Assembly (NCBI GenBank): GCA_007570785.1
Contig: ML662442.1
Span: 30,453,681-30,517,680, forward strand
From: Antilocapra americana
Taxonomy: Eukaryota > Chordata > Mammalia > Artiodactyla > Antilocapridae
Direction of reading: 5' to 3'
Length of the DNA: 64,000 bases
The notes below the pieces were generated by a model. It searched no databases. It saw only the letters and a program-made list of their open reading frames with translations, and was not told where the DNA came from. Positions 42,276-53,906 of this stretch are shown here, one piece after another. Each line of letters begins with the position of its first letter. Within the stretch, counting starts at the first letter, position 1. Position numbers and translations under genes: made by a program.

Positions 42276-43679
42276 AAGACACAGAAAAATTAGTGAATGT
42301 ATTTGCAGAGTGTCTCCCAGGTAATGTCCCAAAATCAAAAAGGTTACTTTGCTAATTTTTTTTAAAGGAGAGATGATATACAGAAAACTTGGAGGAGAAT
42401 AAATAAATACCCCAGTTTTTGCTTCAGTTCCATGTTCATTCTCTTTGAACAGAAGTAGTCCAAGCACTAGACCAAGTCTTGTCCGCTTTCCACTCTGGGA
42501 AATTCTTATTGATCATGTTCATACAGTTCCACCAGCTGGAAGCCCCTTTCAGTCACAGAGCAATCTATTCTCAGTCAGCTCCTCAGAGGTTCCCTTTGCC
42601 CATGAGTACATGAATTTTGTTCCAGTTAAATGCCAAGTCATTACCCACATTATTCAGCACAGCTAATGTTTTGGGTGTTGTGGTCAAAGAAAATTGAAAA
42701 AGTTTCTGCCCTTCTGATTTTCATAATGTTTTACATGTAAGGAAATGGAGACTAAGGGCCAGAAAGAAAGAACCTGCCTTTCTCTGAAATCATAGGCGTT
42801 TTTTTTTTCTTGTATTACAGATGAAGGTTTCACTGCTAATCCAAATCCTCATTAAATATTGACTTCTTGGTCTCCTTCCTGCATTTTGCATTTCAGTAAT
42901 TTTCAAAGATATGCGCTGTCATCTTAGAAGGGAAAGCTAACAAGAAATATATGTTAGAAATACAGAGTCAAGTTAGAGTGAAAATAACTTCCTTTTCCTA
43001 TAACTGATTTTTAAGAGACAGAACACATCATTGTGAAAATAAATCAGAAAAGGCTAATTCATTTAGAAAGAAAAACAGAAATCTTAAATATATACTTCAA
43101 TACAAGTTTGAAAAGATAGATTTAGGGATTGTAATAGAGCAGAGATTAAGTATGAATCTGCTATTTGGTTGTACCCTTAGAAGTGTGACACAGAGCTGCA
43201 ATCCTGAAAAATGTAGATAATGCAGCACATGGCCTGTCAGACCCACATCAGTATCCTTTCTGCCCTTCAGGTCACAGGGGTGCCAGAGTTCCACCTGCCC
43301 TAAAAAGATCTCTTTCAAAAAAAAAAAAAAGCAAAGGAAAAAATAATTTACTGATAACGACTCTACAGGTTGCAGCTAGAAGAGAATAATGTAGGTAGTG
43401 GTGTGAATAAACAAACATTTATTCAACCACTGTCATATTCTTTAGCAGAGGTTAGAAAATTGAAAGCGTAAAGCAGACTATAAGAGTAAACATAACCATT
43501 AACCATAATCCACTTCATGTGGCCTGTTTCCTTCGCATCACTGCAAAGGAAAGCCTGCACAGTTCAGAGGTCTTAGATACACTAGAAACCCCTTGGTGAC
43601 ACCTGGGGATGAACAAGACAGAGGCATCTAAACGTTTGATGTCAATGCCGCAGTCATCCCGCGAGGCTGATGAATTTCC
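42276..43679. other. 1.4 kb without a recognised feature
   Basis: A 14-base A run at 43,317-43,330 may be the tail of an unrecognised insert. Plus and minus frames of 67-73 codons have no family resemblance. Confidence 0.4.
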
Positions 43680-44640
43680 TCAGGACTTTTGACTCTTGCT
43701 CTCAACTCCCAGCCTTCTATCACGTGCCCCTTCATGCTCCATCACCACTCCCGATGGAAGCCCCCAGTCAGCTTCCCTGCAGTCTTTCTCTTGCTCGTCT
43801 TATTCCCAAGTGGTAAATGTTCCAAGGATTCTGCTCCTGGGTTCATACATTTCATTCTCCCTGGGGGAGCTCTTCCAGGACCACAGTTTTAACCGGGCCC
43901 TATGTCTGTGTAACGACCACATCTGTGTCTGGGCCACCGTCTCTCTCCTGCATGGCAGGTGGGTATTTCCAATGTCTTCATCTAGATGTTCCATCTCTAG
44001 TCCAAAACAGCCAAAATATAATTAGTACTCTTCTTCCCCCTTCTCTCATCCTTGGTTTCCTATATTATTTAATAGCAACTCAAAATACCTGGTTACACTG
44101 GATCCACCAGTGAGAGGGGATGTTCTGCTCCTGTACAACTAAAGCTGTCTCAAATTCACCTCTACCTCTCCTTTTCCAGGGTCTCTGCCTCTACTGCATG
44201 CTTTTATCATAGCCATAACTGGTCTTTCTACTTTCTGAATTGTGTTTCTAAAGTTCAGGATTTCTGATGTCACTTTATCACTTAAAATTATCCAGGCTTC
44301 CCTATTACTGCTGGATAACTCAACACCTCACCCATCCCTGGGTCTCCATTCATATCCCTCTCCTGACTTGAATGTTCTCTAGAATAACTGCTAAATCCTC
44401 CATTTCACTCAGATGTCACCAACTTTGGTCTCTAAGCATCACTCACTGATTCTCTCACACAGACTCTTTGGTGCCCATATGATACTCTGTAAATATGTCT
44501 AATCAGCTTTCAGTACAAGATACTTGGATTACACTTTGCATGGGTATCCCTTTTTAAACTTTGAGCTCCCAAAAGCTGAAGGGACAACCACCAACACAGT
44601 GCTAGGGGTCCTCAACAACTGTCCAGTAAGTAGACAAATG
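43680..44640 (+). mobile_element. L2 LINE, about 960 bp of ORF2 end and 3' region
   Basis: Successive L2 blocks in order: 'tccctgggggagctcttcca', 'catctagatgttccatctct' and 'agtccaaaacagccaaaata' (ORF2 3' portion), then 'actggtctttctactttctg', 'ctgatgtcactttatcactt', and finally 'ctttgagctcccaaaagctg' and 'cacagtgctaggggtcctca'. The plus frames at 43689-44113 are remnants or chance openings of this degraded LINE. It is the longest L2 copy in the window. Confidence 0.7.
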
Positions 44641-44857
44641 AAAATGGAAACTTCTTTCTGTTCTACTTCTGCTTTCTCCTGAATCTTGTGATATTTCTAG
44701 AAAATGTAACGTCTTCCACTGAGATATATAACCATTGAATTAGACACCTCAACAAATACAACATTAGAACCAGACATTAAACCTAATTCTTGTAATTCTA
44801 TGAGGTCATCAAGGCCTCATGAAACGAGAATAATTAGGCTCTTCCCAAGAGTGTTCA

Positions 44858-45080
44858 GGCCTTCCCAAGTGGCATAGTGGTAAAATATTTGCCTGCCAAT
44901 GCTGGAGACACAGGTTTGATCCCTGGGTGGGGGGGAATCTCCTGGAGAAGGAAATGGCAACCTACTCCAGTATTCTTGCCTAGAAAATTCCATGGACAGA
45001 GGAGCCTGGCAGGCTACAGTCTACAGGGTTACAAAGAGTTGAACACAACTGAGCACACACCCACACACACACACACACAG
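44858..45080 (+). mobile_element. Bov-tA SINE with (CA)n tail
   Basis: 'ggccttcccaagtggcatag' head, B-box 'aggtttgatccctgggtgg', a G-run, then 'gaaatggcaacctactccag' and end 'aacacaactgagcacacac' running into (CA)n at 45051-45079. Confidence 0.9.
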
Positions 45081-45288
45081 GGTGCTTAATGGTGTCAGGA
45101 GTTAACCTGCCCTCCTCGATATTTCTTTCATGATGTACCTTCAAGAATCCCAGACTTCATAGGGGGCTTGAAGTCACCTAGTCCATTTCATCATCTGCTC
45201 CTTGGTGCAAAAGTTTAGTCAGGTAGGTTTCTGAAGCTTCCCTCACATTTTTTCAAAAGCAACAGAGATGTGAAAAGTGCTTCATAAA
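45081..45288. other. No feature recognised
   Basis: Short unassigned stretch between the SINE and the L1 pair. Confidence 0.4.
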
Positions 45289-46137
45289 GCGACATGTGTA
45301 CCCCAATGTTCATCGCCACACTGTTTACAATTGCCAGGACATGGAAGCAACCTAGATGTCCACCAGCAGACAAATGGATAAGGAAACTATGGTACATATA
45401 CACAATGGAATATTACTCAGCCATTAAAAAAGAATATGTGGATGAGGGTAAGGGTGGGATGATATGGGAGAATGGCATTGAAACATGTTAATTATCATAT
45501 ATCTAATCAATCGCCAGCCCAGGATTGATGCTCGGGGCTGGTGCATTGAGATTTCCTGGGGGGAGGGAGGAGGGAGGGGGGTTCTGGAGGGGGAGCATAT
45601 GTAAACCCATGGTGATATCATGGCATTGTATGGCAAAAACAATTAAAAAAAAAAAAGAAATGGATTTTTTTTGTAAAAAAAAAAAAAAAAGAATACATTT
45701 TAATCAGTTCTAATGAGGTGGATGAAACTGGAGCCTATTATACAGAGTGAAGTAAGCCAGAAGGAAAAACAACAATATAGTATACTAACGCATATGTATG
45801 GAATTTAGAAAGATGGTAACGATAACCTTGTATGCGAGACAGCAAAAGAGATGCAGATGTATAGAACAGTCTTTTGGACTCTATGAGAGAGGGCAAAGGC
45901 AGGATATGTGAGAACGGCACTGAAACATGTAAATTATCTTATGTGAAACGAATCTCCAGTCCAGGTTCGATGCATGATACAGGGTGCTCAGGGTTGGTGC
46001 ACCGGGATGACCCAGAGGGATGTGATGGGGAGGGAGGTGGGAGGGGGTTTCTGGAAGGGGAACACATGTATACCTATGGCGGATTCATGTCAATGTATGG
46101 CAAAACCAATACAATATTGTAAAGTAAAAAAATAAAG
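45289..46137 (+). mobile_element. L1, ORF2 C-terminus to 3' end, split by a younger L1
   Basis: Plus-strand L1. 'gtgtaccccaatgttcatcg' opens a frame with '[20 protein letters not shown]' and '[12 protein letters not shown]' of ORF2p. After the nested element it resumes 'ttttaatcagttctaatgag', then 'ggagcctattatacagagtg', the 3' UTR with 'tcgatgcatgatacagggtg', the G-rich tract 46024-46060 and 'caatacaatattgtaaagta'. The 3' UTR type differs from that of the nested copy. Confidence 0.9.
45437..45684 (+). mobile_element. Young L1 (L1_BT-like) 3' end nested in the older L1
   Basis: 3' UTR only: 'tgtggatgagggtaagggtg', 'tcgccagcccaggattgatg', the G-rich tract and 'ccatggtgatatcatggcat'. The duplication 'aaaaaagaata' is at 45426-45436 and 45685-45695. 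The tail has an A run, then about 20 non-A bases ('gaaatggattttttttgt'), then a second A run of 16 or more. Confidence 0.95.
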
Positions 46138-47814
46138 AACGAAGTAAAGAAAAGAAATAAATAAATAAACAGACACCGTCTTGCTGCTGCAGTCGCACAG
46201 TCGAGGCTTGGGACAACATGCGGGACAATTGGCCCCATTGCTGCCATACACACATGCACCAAGGGAAATCCATCCAGGGAGTTCAAAAGAATCTGAAGCT
46301 CCAATGTCAGCACAGGGGTAGAAGGAATTTCATAATTGTGCTACCAGCAACTTGTTACCACTGTGAAGTGAAAAAATTTCTGTTAAGTAATTTTTACTGG
46401 CAGAGCTAAGAGAAACACACATCAAACATTCCTGCCGAGATGTACGAAAAGCTCCATGTGCCATCATGCTGCGAAACAAGACTCCAATATTGGAAACCAC
46501 ATCAACTGGATCCATTGGATACAAGTTAAAGGATCATGTGGCATGTCCTGGAGGAAACAGAACTGGATTTTTTTTTCAGTTCTCTTAGCACAGACCCTCT
46601 TACATAACCTTGGGCTAAGAGCCTAAGAGAAGAAATAATAACAGAATGCTAATGCTTCTGCACTTCAAAAAGAGTGATTTAAGCAAGATTTTTTCTTTTT
46701 GATGTAAAGGCAGGGCACAGCAGGATTGGGAACATACCAGTGGGCTGATTGCTCAAGAACAAGCTGCGCTAGTGAAAGAAAAATAACTATTAATACTTTC
46801 CAGATGCAGGTAAGACGCAATGAATGTATCTGAAATCTACTTCTCTTAGAAAAGGGCAAAAGAGTGCAAGGCAAAACCAGTCTTTAAGCTTCAAAATTAT
46901 TGTTATGAACAATTATTTTTAAGTATTATTTTTTATAAGAATTATTACAAAGAAGAATTTTATAGTAGTAGTACGTCTCAAATACTGCATGCAATATGCA
47001 GAAAAATTATTCTTTGTTTATATGAAACTCAAATTTAACAGGGCATTGTGTCTATTGTATATTTTTATTTGCTAAATCTGGCAATCCTAAATGAGAGAAA
47101 TGAGGCCTTAATGGGAAATGAGGCCTTAAATGAGAGAATGAGAATTGACAACCTGATTCATAACACTCTAATGAAGTGGGTTTCTTAGCGCAGAGAACAG
47201 TATTAAGCAGTATTAAGCTGTAGGAGGGGGACTCTGTTAAAGGTGTGGAATATGGCAAGAGAGAACCACTGGTTTTACCAAGGAAAGATGACCTAGGTCT
47301 GAACCAAGCTGGGTGCCAGAGGAAGAGGCCTGGGAATGAAATACTGTTCAGAGAAAAGAAGTAAGATTTTTGCCGTAAGCAAGTAGATCCCATAGATAAA
47401 AGACACTAAGGCTACATCGACTGTTCTTCATCGTGATGAGGATGGAAGGGGACAATAAGGCCAGCCAGAACAGAAAGGCTAAGTGACATGATAAGGCAGA
47501 CCTGTACCCCATAGCATCTGATCATCTGACAAGAGTGTTTGTTCTGGCAAAGTGGAGCAAGAGAGAGCCAGACAGCCAGAGAGAAAGACACTCTTCTCAC
47601 ATAGAACATTCTCTGAAAGTAGAACCAAAGCGGAAACAGACCCTTATTTCTGCTCTCTGATATTTCCAAAGCACACACAAAAATGAAGTACCTCTTCAGT
47701 GCTTTGGGGAAGATGGGCCCAACAGGACAGGAAACCAAGTTCAGTCTAGATAAGCACACCTGAAGGGGTAAGACAAGTAATTTACGCTGAGAAAATAGAA
47801 ATGCTAAATCATTC
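46138..47814. other. 1.7 kb without a recognised feature
   Basis: 46,138-46,170 is A/T-rich L1 tail material. The minus frames at 47393-47052 (113 codons) and 47759-47412 (115 codons) are Ser/Leu/Phe-rich and show no domain. The underlying DNA could be an unrecognised LTR or unique sequence. 47,097-47,135 holds a near-duplicate of 'gaaatgaggcctta'. Confidence 0.35.
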
Positions 47815-47960
47815 AGTTATTCATTCGCTCAGCAAACATGTCTGAATACTTGCTATGCTCCAGATCCTGTGCATCAGAAAACAAACAAATAAAAAGTTTA
47901 CAGTCAACTAACTCACTAGAGCTACTGGTGACTGGGGCACCTTCAGAAAACATGACTAAC
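47815..47960 (-). mobile_element. L2 LINE 3' end
   Basis: 'ttattcattcgctcagcaaa', 'catgtctgaatacttgctat' and 'gctccagatcctgtgcatca' are the antisense L2 tail. The 82-codon plus frame 47838-48086 crosses it and is not supported. Confidence 0.55.
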
Positions 47961-48429
47961 GCTTCACAAATAAATTGTGAAATTGAAAAGTGCCTTGAGG
48001 TGCAATCATGCTCATATAATTCTAGGGAAATAGAAAAGACTGTAATAAATGCTGGAATGAGCCTACCAGAAGAAGCTTTGATATAATATGGAGCAAAATC
48101 TTCCCAAAATCAAAGTAAAATTCTAATTTACTCTGAAATTAGCATACCAATAAATTAGGGCTTTTTATCCCTCAATATTTATTATTTTAACTGAAAATTA
48201 AATTATACTCCTAGAAACAGATTAAACTCCTGGAAATCTTTTGTTAAATGAACCTAAATTTAAGTCACAGGTTCTGAAAACCTCTTCCTATCATCAAAAG
48301 ATTTCAATAAAGAATCATCTAAATATTCTACACATTAAAAAGAAAAGTCAGTGACAGAAATCACACAGGTACTCAACAGATTTAAACACATAAAAACTGA
48401 AAACTGCTCAAATGTTTTTCATAAGCAGT
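47961..48429. other. No feature recognised
   Basis: AT-rich, with no named repeat. Confidence 0.4.
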
Positions 48430-48932
48430 TGAATGGCAAAGTACAAACTGTGAAATACTCCAAATATAGCAGATGAATATATATCACCCTTACACTACTA
48501 TGAGCTTATTCAAAAACAAAATTGTCCACACCATGTAGACAAAAGGCATGAAAAGATAATTCACAGGGGAAAAAAAAGGTCAATGCATAGAGAAAATAAT
48601 TAACTTCTCTAGCAATCAATCAAGTCCTAACCACATCAATCATTAACACTTTCAACTATCAAATTAGCTATTATTTTTAAATTAAAATATTCAAAATTAA
48701 TGAAGGTATTTAGAGAGCATCAGGTCCTCTACTATTGTACACATTTGTTAAAAAAAAAAGTAATTTAGCAGTATATGTCAAAAGCCTTATAAATGACCAC
48801 ATTCTTCCACGTATGAATTCCACTTCTAGAAATCTGTCTGAAGGAAGTCATCAGATGTTTTGTCAAAGACTTATGACCAAAAATATCCACTATCATTTAT
48901 AGTAGATAAAAAGAAACCATACAAATGTTCAT
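48430..48932 (+). mobile_element. Old L1M, left part
   Basis: 'attccacttctagaaatctg' and 'tatgaccaaaaatatccact' match an old L1 ORF2 end / 3' region. A SINE splits it at 48932. Confidence 0.5.
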
Positions 48933-49140
48933 TGCTGTTTAGTGGCTAAGTCGGGTCCAACTCTTTTGCAACCCCTTGGACTGTAGCCTGCCAGGCTCTG
49001 TCCATGGAATTCTCCAGGCAAGAATACTGAAGTAGGTTGTCATTCCTTCTCTAGGGGATCTTCCTGACCCAAGGATCAAACCTGTGTCTCCCACAATGGC
49101 AGGTGGATTCTTACCCACTGAGCCACCAGGGAAGCCCAGG
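48933..49140 (-). mobile_element. Bov-tA SINE
   Basis: Antisense: 'tgctgtttagtggctaagtc', 'ggcaagaatactgaagtagg', antisense B-box 'caaggatcaaacctgtgtct' and 'actgagccaccagggaagcc'. The exact duplication 'caaatgttcat' is at 48922-48932 and 49141-49151. Confidence 0.95.
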
Positions 49141-49440
49141 CAAATGTTCATGAATAAAAGAATAATTAAAATGGAATATTGGAGAGTCATTGAAATTGCA
49201 TTTTAAACACTCTAAATGACCCTTGAAAATAACTGATATAACATTAAGTTTTCCAAGTGTCATATAAAACTTTTTTATATCTAAATACAGCATAATCACA
49301 ATTATATATGAAAAGTATGGAAGAAAATATAGCAATATGTCAAACTATGATTAATCAAGTTGTGAATGAGTAATTATTGTTTTCTTTTAACATTTTTTAT
49401 ATCTTCTAAGGTTTCTACAATAAATGTGTACTTCTTAGGC
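49141..49440 (+). mobile_element. Old L1M 3' region, right part
   Basis: 'aattaaaatggaatattgga', 'ctgatataacattaagtttt', 'tctaaatacagcataatcac' and 'tttctacaataaatgtgtac' follow L1M 3' UTR order. It continues the element left of the SINE. Confidence 0.65.
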
Positions 49441-50114
49441 AAATGGGGAAAACAGCAACTAGGTTTACCTAAAAAGCATGACTTATAATAACAAGGAAAA
49501 CACTAATACTGGTTAATTTAAGAATATGCACAAGGCTTAGACTCATATATTAGTATCTTGGTATTTACTAAAATACTTGTATTTATAGACTTATAGATGT
49601 TCTTATGTCTTGCAACTCTTTATTAACAGCTCAACAATATGGTAAAAAACGGACAAGAATTAAGTTGAACTAACAAAACCTTTAACAAAATTAATTTTCC
49701 CCTCAAAACTTAGTTTTTCACATTTATCTGACAAGTATGTAGTAGGTTCTATTTGTTTTCTTTACAACCTGAGAATAGTAAAATTTGAGATCATTTGCTG
49801 AAAGAAAAAGAAGCCAAGTCACAGTTTTCTCGTGGCCAATGTGTCTCCAGTTTGAGTAAATTTATTCTTTTGCCACTTTAGGCATGAATATGAATCAGCG
49901 CCCTCTTGTGAGCAAGGGACAAAATTTTTAAAAATATTGAAAACTGAAAGAGATTGTTGTGTATTATTCACCATGGTAAAAAACGTACAACTGTACTCAC
50001 TAGACAGAGCCCATTCTGCTTGAAGTAAAAATCATCCCAGAATTCTTGATTATTTAGGTCTGCAACATACAGCGCGTTTTGGAAAGGAAAGCACCTAATG
50101 TTAAATAGAGCTTC
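49441..50114. other. No feature recognised
   Basis: AT-rich unassigned sequence without frames above 60 codons. Confidence 0.4.
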
Positions 50115-50328
50115 TGCTGTTGTTTAGTCACTCAGTCATGTCCAACTCTAGGAGTCTACAGACTATACCCGCCAGGCTCCTTTGCCAATATTTCAGGCAA
50201 GAATACTGAAGTGGGCTGCCATTTCCTTCTCCAGGGGATCTTCCTGACCCAGAAATCAAACCTGCGTCTCCTTTGTCTCCTGCATTGAAGGTGGATTCTT
50301 CAACCCTCTGAGTCATTGGGGAAGCCCT
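50115..50328 (-). mobile_element. Bov-tA SINE
   Basis: Antisense: 'tgctgttgtttagtcactca', 'aggcaagaatactgaagtgg', 'ctgacccagaaatcaaacct' and 'gagtcattggggaagccc'. A short duplication of 'ctcctttgtctcctgc' type lies within the head. Confidence 0.85.
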
Positions 50329-50854
50329 ACATACAGGGTTAGCTTGTCTTAAATTCATAAGGGGAAATTCTGAGGTGTTCTGAGGGTCTGGACTCCAGCT
50401 TAGGAATTCAGTCAGCGTATTTGACTGATTTACTTATTTATTTATGTGAAAATGGATGATACTGACTGTGTACAAATTAGTTTACTGGGAGCTGGTTTGC
50501 TGACAGTATACTGTCCGGGCTTCACTCCCCATTTCAAGGCCAAGCCTGTTTAGGATTATTGGTGTAATAGGGTCATTTCTTCACAACTTTTATGTCTGAA
50601 CAAGTTAAGGTAACCAAAAGTTCCAGTGAGTCGAACTTTGTAGTCTAATCTGAAGAATCCAGGAATAAACGATAGACTTGAAGTGATGGTTTCTTCCAGC
50701 TCTGCCAAGATAAACTAACTCCAGCACATCTGAGTGTGGCTTTGGGTTTGGCTGTAAGTCATGTGCAGCTTGGTCCCAACGTCCAGCCTGGAGACCGTGT
50801 GCTAGATGGTGTCACGTACACTGAGGTTACCTGCAGAGATTCTGCTAGTTTAAA
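50329..50854. other. No feature recognised
   Basis: Unassigned. A 'ttacttatttatttatgtg' patch lies near 50,430. Confidence 0.4.
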
Positions 50855-50943
50855 CCCTGGGTCTGCCACTTACCAGGCTTTAAACTTTGGGCAAATTGCT
50901 TAATCATTCTATATCCAAGCTTCCTGATCTAAAAAAAAGGAAT
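50855..50943 (-). mobile_element. MIR SINE, first part
   Basis: 'aaaccctgggtctgccactt' and 'actttgggcaaattgcttaa' are antisense MIR. The element is split by a SINE. Confidence 0.75.
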
Positions 50944-51161
50944 GGTTCTGGTTTAGTCACCAAGTCATGTCAGCTCTTGCGACCCCGTGTACTATAGCCC
51001 TCCAGGCTCCTCTGTCTATGGGATTCTCCAGACAAGAATACTGGAATGGGTTGTCATTATCTTCTCTAGGGGATCTTCCCCACCCAGGGATCAAACCTGA
51101 GTCTCCTGCTTTCCTGCATTGCAGGAGAATTCTTTACTGACTGAGCCACCAGGGAAGCTAT
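50944..51161 (-). mobile_element. Bov-tA SINE
   Basis: Antisense: 'ggtttagtcaccaagtcatg', 'gacaagaatactggaatggg', 'cagggatcaaacctgagtct' and 'gactgagccaccagggaag'. The duplication 'aaaaaaggaat' is at 50933-50943 and 51162-51172. Confidence 0.95.
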
Positions 51162-51290
51162 AAAAAAGGAATAATAATAATAATAATACACAGAATTCAT
51201 CCTGGGAGTAAATTAGTTATTCCAGTAAGCACTTAGGACAGTATCTAACCCACAGCATGTATTTAATAAATGTTAGGTCTTATTATTTAG
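51162..51290 (-). mobile_element. MIR SINE, second part
   Basis: 'ggaataataataataataat', 'ccagtaagcacttaggacag' and 'catgtatttaataaatgtta' continue the antisense MIR. An (ATA)n expansion lies at 51,169-51,188. Confidence 0.65.
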
Positions 51291-52551
51291 AGGTAGTCAC
51301 AGATTTTTTTTTGTTTAGTTTGAGATACTGTTTTATTTTCATTAACTAGCAATTTATGAAACATAGTTGTATTTATATATCATAGGTACTCAGTAGATTT
51401 TTGCTCAATGGGTAGAAGAATGATATTTCTAGTTAGTTCTGTACTCAAGTGGAATTTAATTTGGGTCCTAAGCAGTATAAAGTCAAACTCTGAGGCAAAG
51501 CAGAAGGTTGCTTTGATTGTGAAAATTCAGAAAGATCCTTCTGGAGCCTCAGAATACTATAACTTTTTAATGCTGAGGCAACATAGAGTTCTCTGACTGC
51601 TGCTCTTAGGAATTTTGATCTAGGACCCATGTACATACTTCAGAATTATTTAGGGCCCAAAGAGCTGTTGCTAATGTGGATTATATTAATTCATACTTAC
51701 CACAATAGAAGTTAAAACTGAGAAATTTTTAAATGTTTATGTATTGTCCAAAAATAACAAAATAAACCTATTGTGGGTTAGCATAAGCAACATATGTCTA
51801 TGGAAAATAACTGAATTTTTCAAAGCAAAAAAAAAAATTCAGTGAGTAGAGTGGCATTGTTTATGTTTTTGCAAATCTCTTTAATGTCTGGCTTCATAGA
51901 AGACAGGTGGAATTACATCTGCTTCTGCATCATCTGTTGCAAAATTAGTAAGGGAATGAGAAGGCAAAAGACAAATAACATTTTAGTGTGATTATGAAAA
52001 TAGTTTTGACTGTGTGGAGCCTCTGAAAGGATCTCAGGGGCTCCCAAGGCCCCCAGACCATATTTTGAAGGCCACCAATCCAAACCAAGTCCTTCAGGCA
52101 TCCACAACCTCAGGGTTTGCACTCCTCTATTTATCAGCAGTAATGATCTCAACAGTTGGGAATATTTACTTCGTTCCATTGATGTACAGAATAAAGTTGA
52201 CAAAAATGCTTTTCCATGTCATTCACACACCCTTCAGTGATAATGTCCACCCTCAAAATAGATGAGAACATTAAATAGCTAGAAAAATATTTTTGATAAG
52301 GTTGAGACAAAAGATTTGATTACAGCCAACTGCGTTATAAATGCCTTTCCCCAAATTTAAAGCCCTCTAACTGCAAATAGCAATTAAACTTTGACCTGGG
52401 AGTGGCAGGCAGCATCTTAGGGAAAGTTGCCAATGTTATTAAATTACAGACATGGGATCTGGAGTCTTGAGAAATTCTTTCCATTTAAATATGAGCTTCC
52501 CACTTTGGTGTGTTAGGATTAGCAGTATATCTCAACCTGTTGATAAGCTGT
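51291..52551. other. 1.26 kb without a recognised feature
   Basis: Overlapping frames of 62-96 codons on both strands at 51,408-52,265 contradict one another and show no domain. No repeat named. Confidence 0.4.
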
Positions 52552-52562
52552 GGTGTTGCCAT

Positions 52563-52804
52563 GTGCTGTTTTTATTGTTTAGTCGCTAAATTGTGTTGGG
52601 CTTTTCTGCAACTCCATGGACTGCAGCCCTCCAAGCGCCTCCTTCCATGGATTATCCCAGGCAAGAATACTGGAGCAGGCTGCTATTTCCTTATCCAGGG
52701 GAATAAAGACTTTCAGAGGAATCAGGTCTTCCAGACCCAGGCACTGAATCTGCATCTTCTGCTTTGGCAGGCATCTTCTTTACCACAGAGCCACCAGGAA
52801 GTCC
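52563..52804 (-). mobile_element. Bov-tA SINE, diverged
   Basis: Antisense: 'ttattgtttagtcgctaaat', 'ggcaagaatactggagcagg', a 'gggaataaagactttcagag' insertion in the body, then 'taccacagagccaccaggaa'. Flanks 'ggtgttgccat' (52552-52562) and 'ggtgttaccat' (52805-52815) are a duplication with one mismatch. Confidence 0.9.
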
Positions 52805-52936
52805 GGTGTTACCATAGGAAGGTACAATAAATAAAACCCCTATTAGAGGGATGAGAAATGTGATTTTGGTAGATGGTGGCTTAAACAACATAAATGTATG
52901 TTTTGGAAAGGAAAAAAATACATCAAAAGGTTCAAA

Positions 52937-53022
52937 GTGTCACTGAATCACTTTGCTGTACACCTGTAACCAACATAACATTGTAAATCAACTATACTTC
53001 AACTTGAAAATTAAAAAGAATT
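52937..53022 (+). mobile_element. Old L1 3' end
   Basis: 'tgaatcactttgctgtacac', 'ctgtaaccaacataacattg' and 'taaatcaactatacttcaac' are the last 80 or so bases of an L1 3' UTR. Confidence 0.85.
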
Positions 53023-53169
53023 TAAATCTCGACCAGAAAGGTTTAAGGATGTCCCATGATGTCATGAAAGGATGCCTGGGCAAGGAGGAGGTGAGAGAGC
53101 ACAGTTGAACATGGTAAGCAGAACCAAAATAAGTCCTATTTAGACCCAACCAAAGTGAGGCTCCTCCAC

Positions 53170-53325
53170 GTATGTACACGTGTGTGTGCGTGTGTGCACA
53201 CTCAGTCATTCAGTTGTGTCTGACTCTTTGCGATCCCATGGACTGTAGCCTGCCAGGTTCCTCTGTTGGTGGGATTCTCCAGGCAAGATTACTGGAGTGG
53301 ACTGCAATTTCCTCCTCCAGGAGGA
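53170..53325 (-). mobile_element. Bov-A/Bov-tA SINE, tRNA head missing
   Basis: 'cactcagtcattcagttgtg', 'tctgactctttgcgatccca' and 'ggcaagattactggagtgga', antisense. It stops at 'cctcctccagg', where the antisense tRNA-derived head would follow. A GT-rich tail tract lies at 53,170-53,200. Confidence 0.85.
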
Positions 53326-53369
53326 ACACAATCTCCTTAGTGAGACTCCCTGTTTAAAACAGAGCCCAG

Positions 53370-53828
53370 GATCTGTCATTAAAAACACAGAAAATACTCA
53401 AAATTTGACAAAAAGATCCAAGTTTTTTTTTTTTTTTGAATTTTTAGAAAGACTTTAGGAGTTTAAAAAGCATCAGTGAATATGGTTTCTTTGGTAGCAT
53501 ACACGTCTACATGTTTTTCATCTCTCTTTTCCCTCTAAAATGGTAGGCAATATACATGATTAGTTTAAGAATTAAAAGATTAATTTTATCCTGTATCAAA
53601 GATCTATCTTTAAAAACAGAGAAAATACTCAAGACTTGGCAAAAAGATCCTCAAGGATTTTTTTTTAATTTTTAGAAAGACTTTAGGAGTCTGAAAAGCA
53701 TCAATGAATATAGTTTCTTTGGTAACATACACTTCTACATTTTTTAAATCTCTCTTTTCCCTCTAAAATGGTATGTAATATACATGATTAGTTTAAGAAT
53801 TAAAAGATTAACTTTATCCTGTATCAAA
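53370..53828. repeat. 231 bp tandem duplication, two units
   Basis: Unit 1 (53370-53600) and unit 2 (53601-53828) align end to end: 'gatct.tc.ttaaaaac' at the start, 'tttttagaaagactttagga' in the middle, 'ctctcttttccctctaaaat' and 'acatgattagtttaagaatt' later, and 'ttatcctgtatcaaa' at the end of each. By eye roughly nine bases in ten agree. The largest differences are in the T run and the bases next to it. Confidence 0.95.
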
Positions 53829-53906
53829 TCATAACATTTTTTCTGTGATCATCTGAAGCCAAGATTAGAGTTACTAGCAGAAAGACTCCCTAAAAGTGGT
53901 ATGCAG

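Noticed and set aside
47052..47759. Minus frames of 113 and 115 codons in neighbouring frames
   Set aside because: Ser/Leu/Phe-rich with no domain, no start context and no repeat or homology support. Likely chance.
53370..53828. Tandem units as paired LTRs of a provirus
   Set aside because: The units abut directly with no internal region and lack TG...CA ends, so a local tandem duplication fits better.
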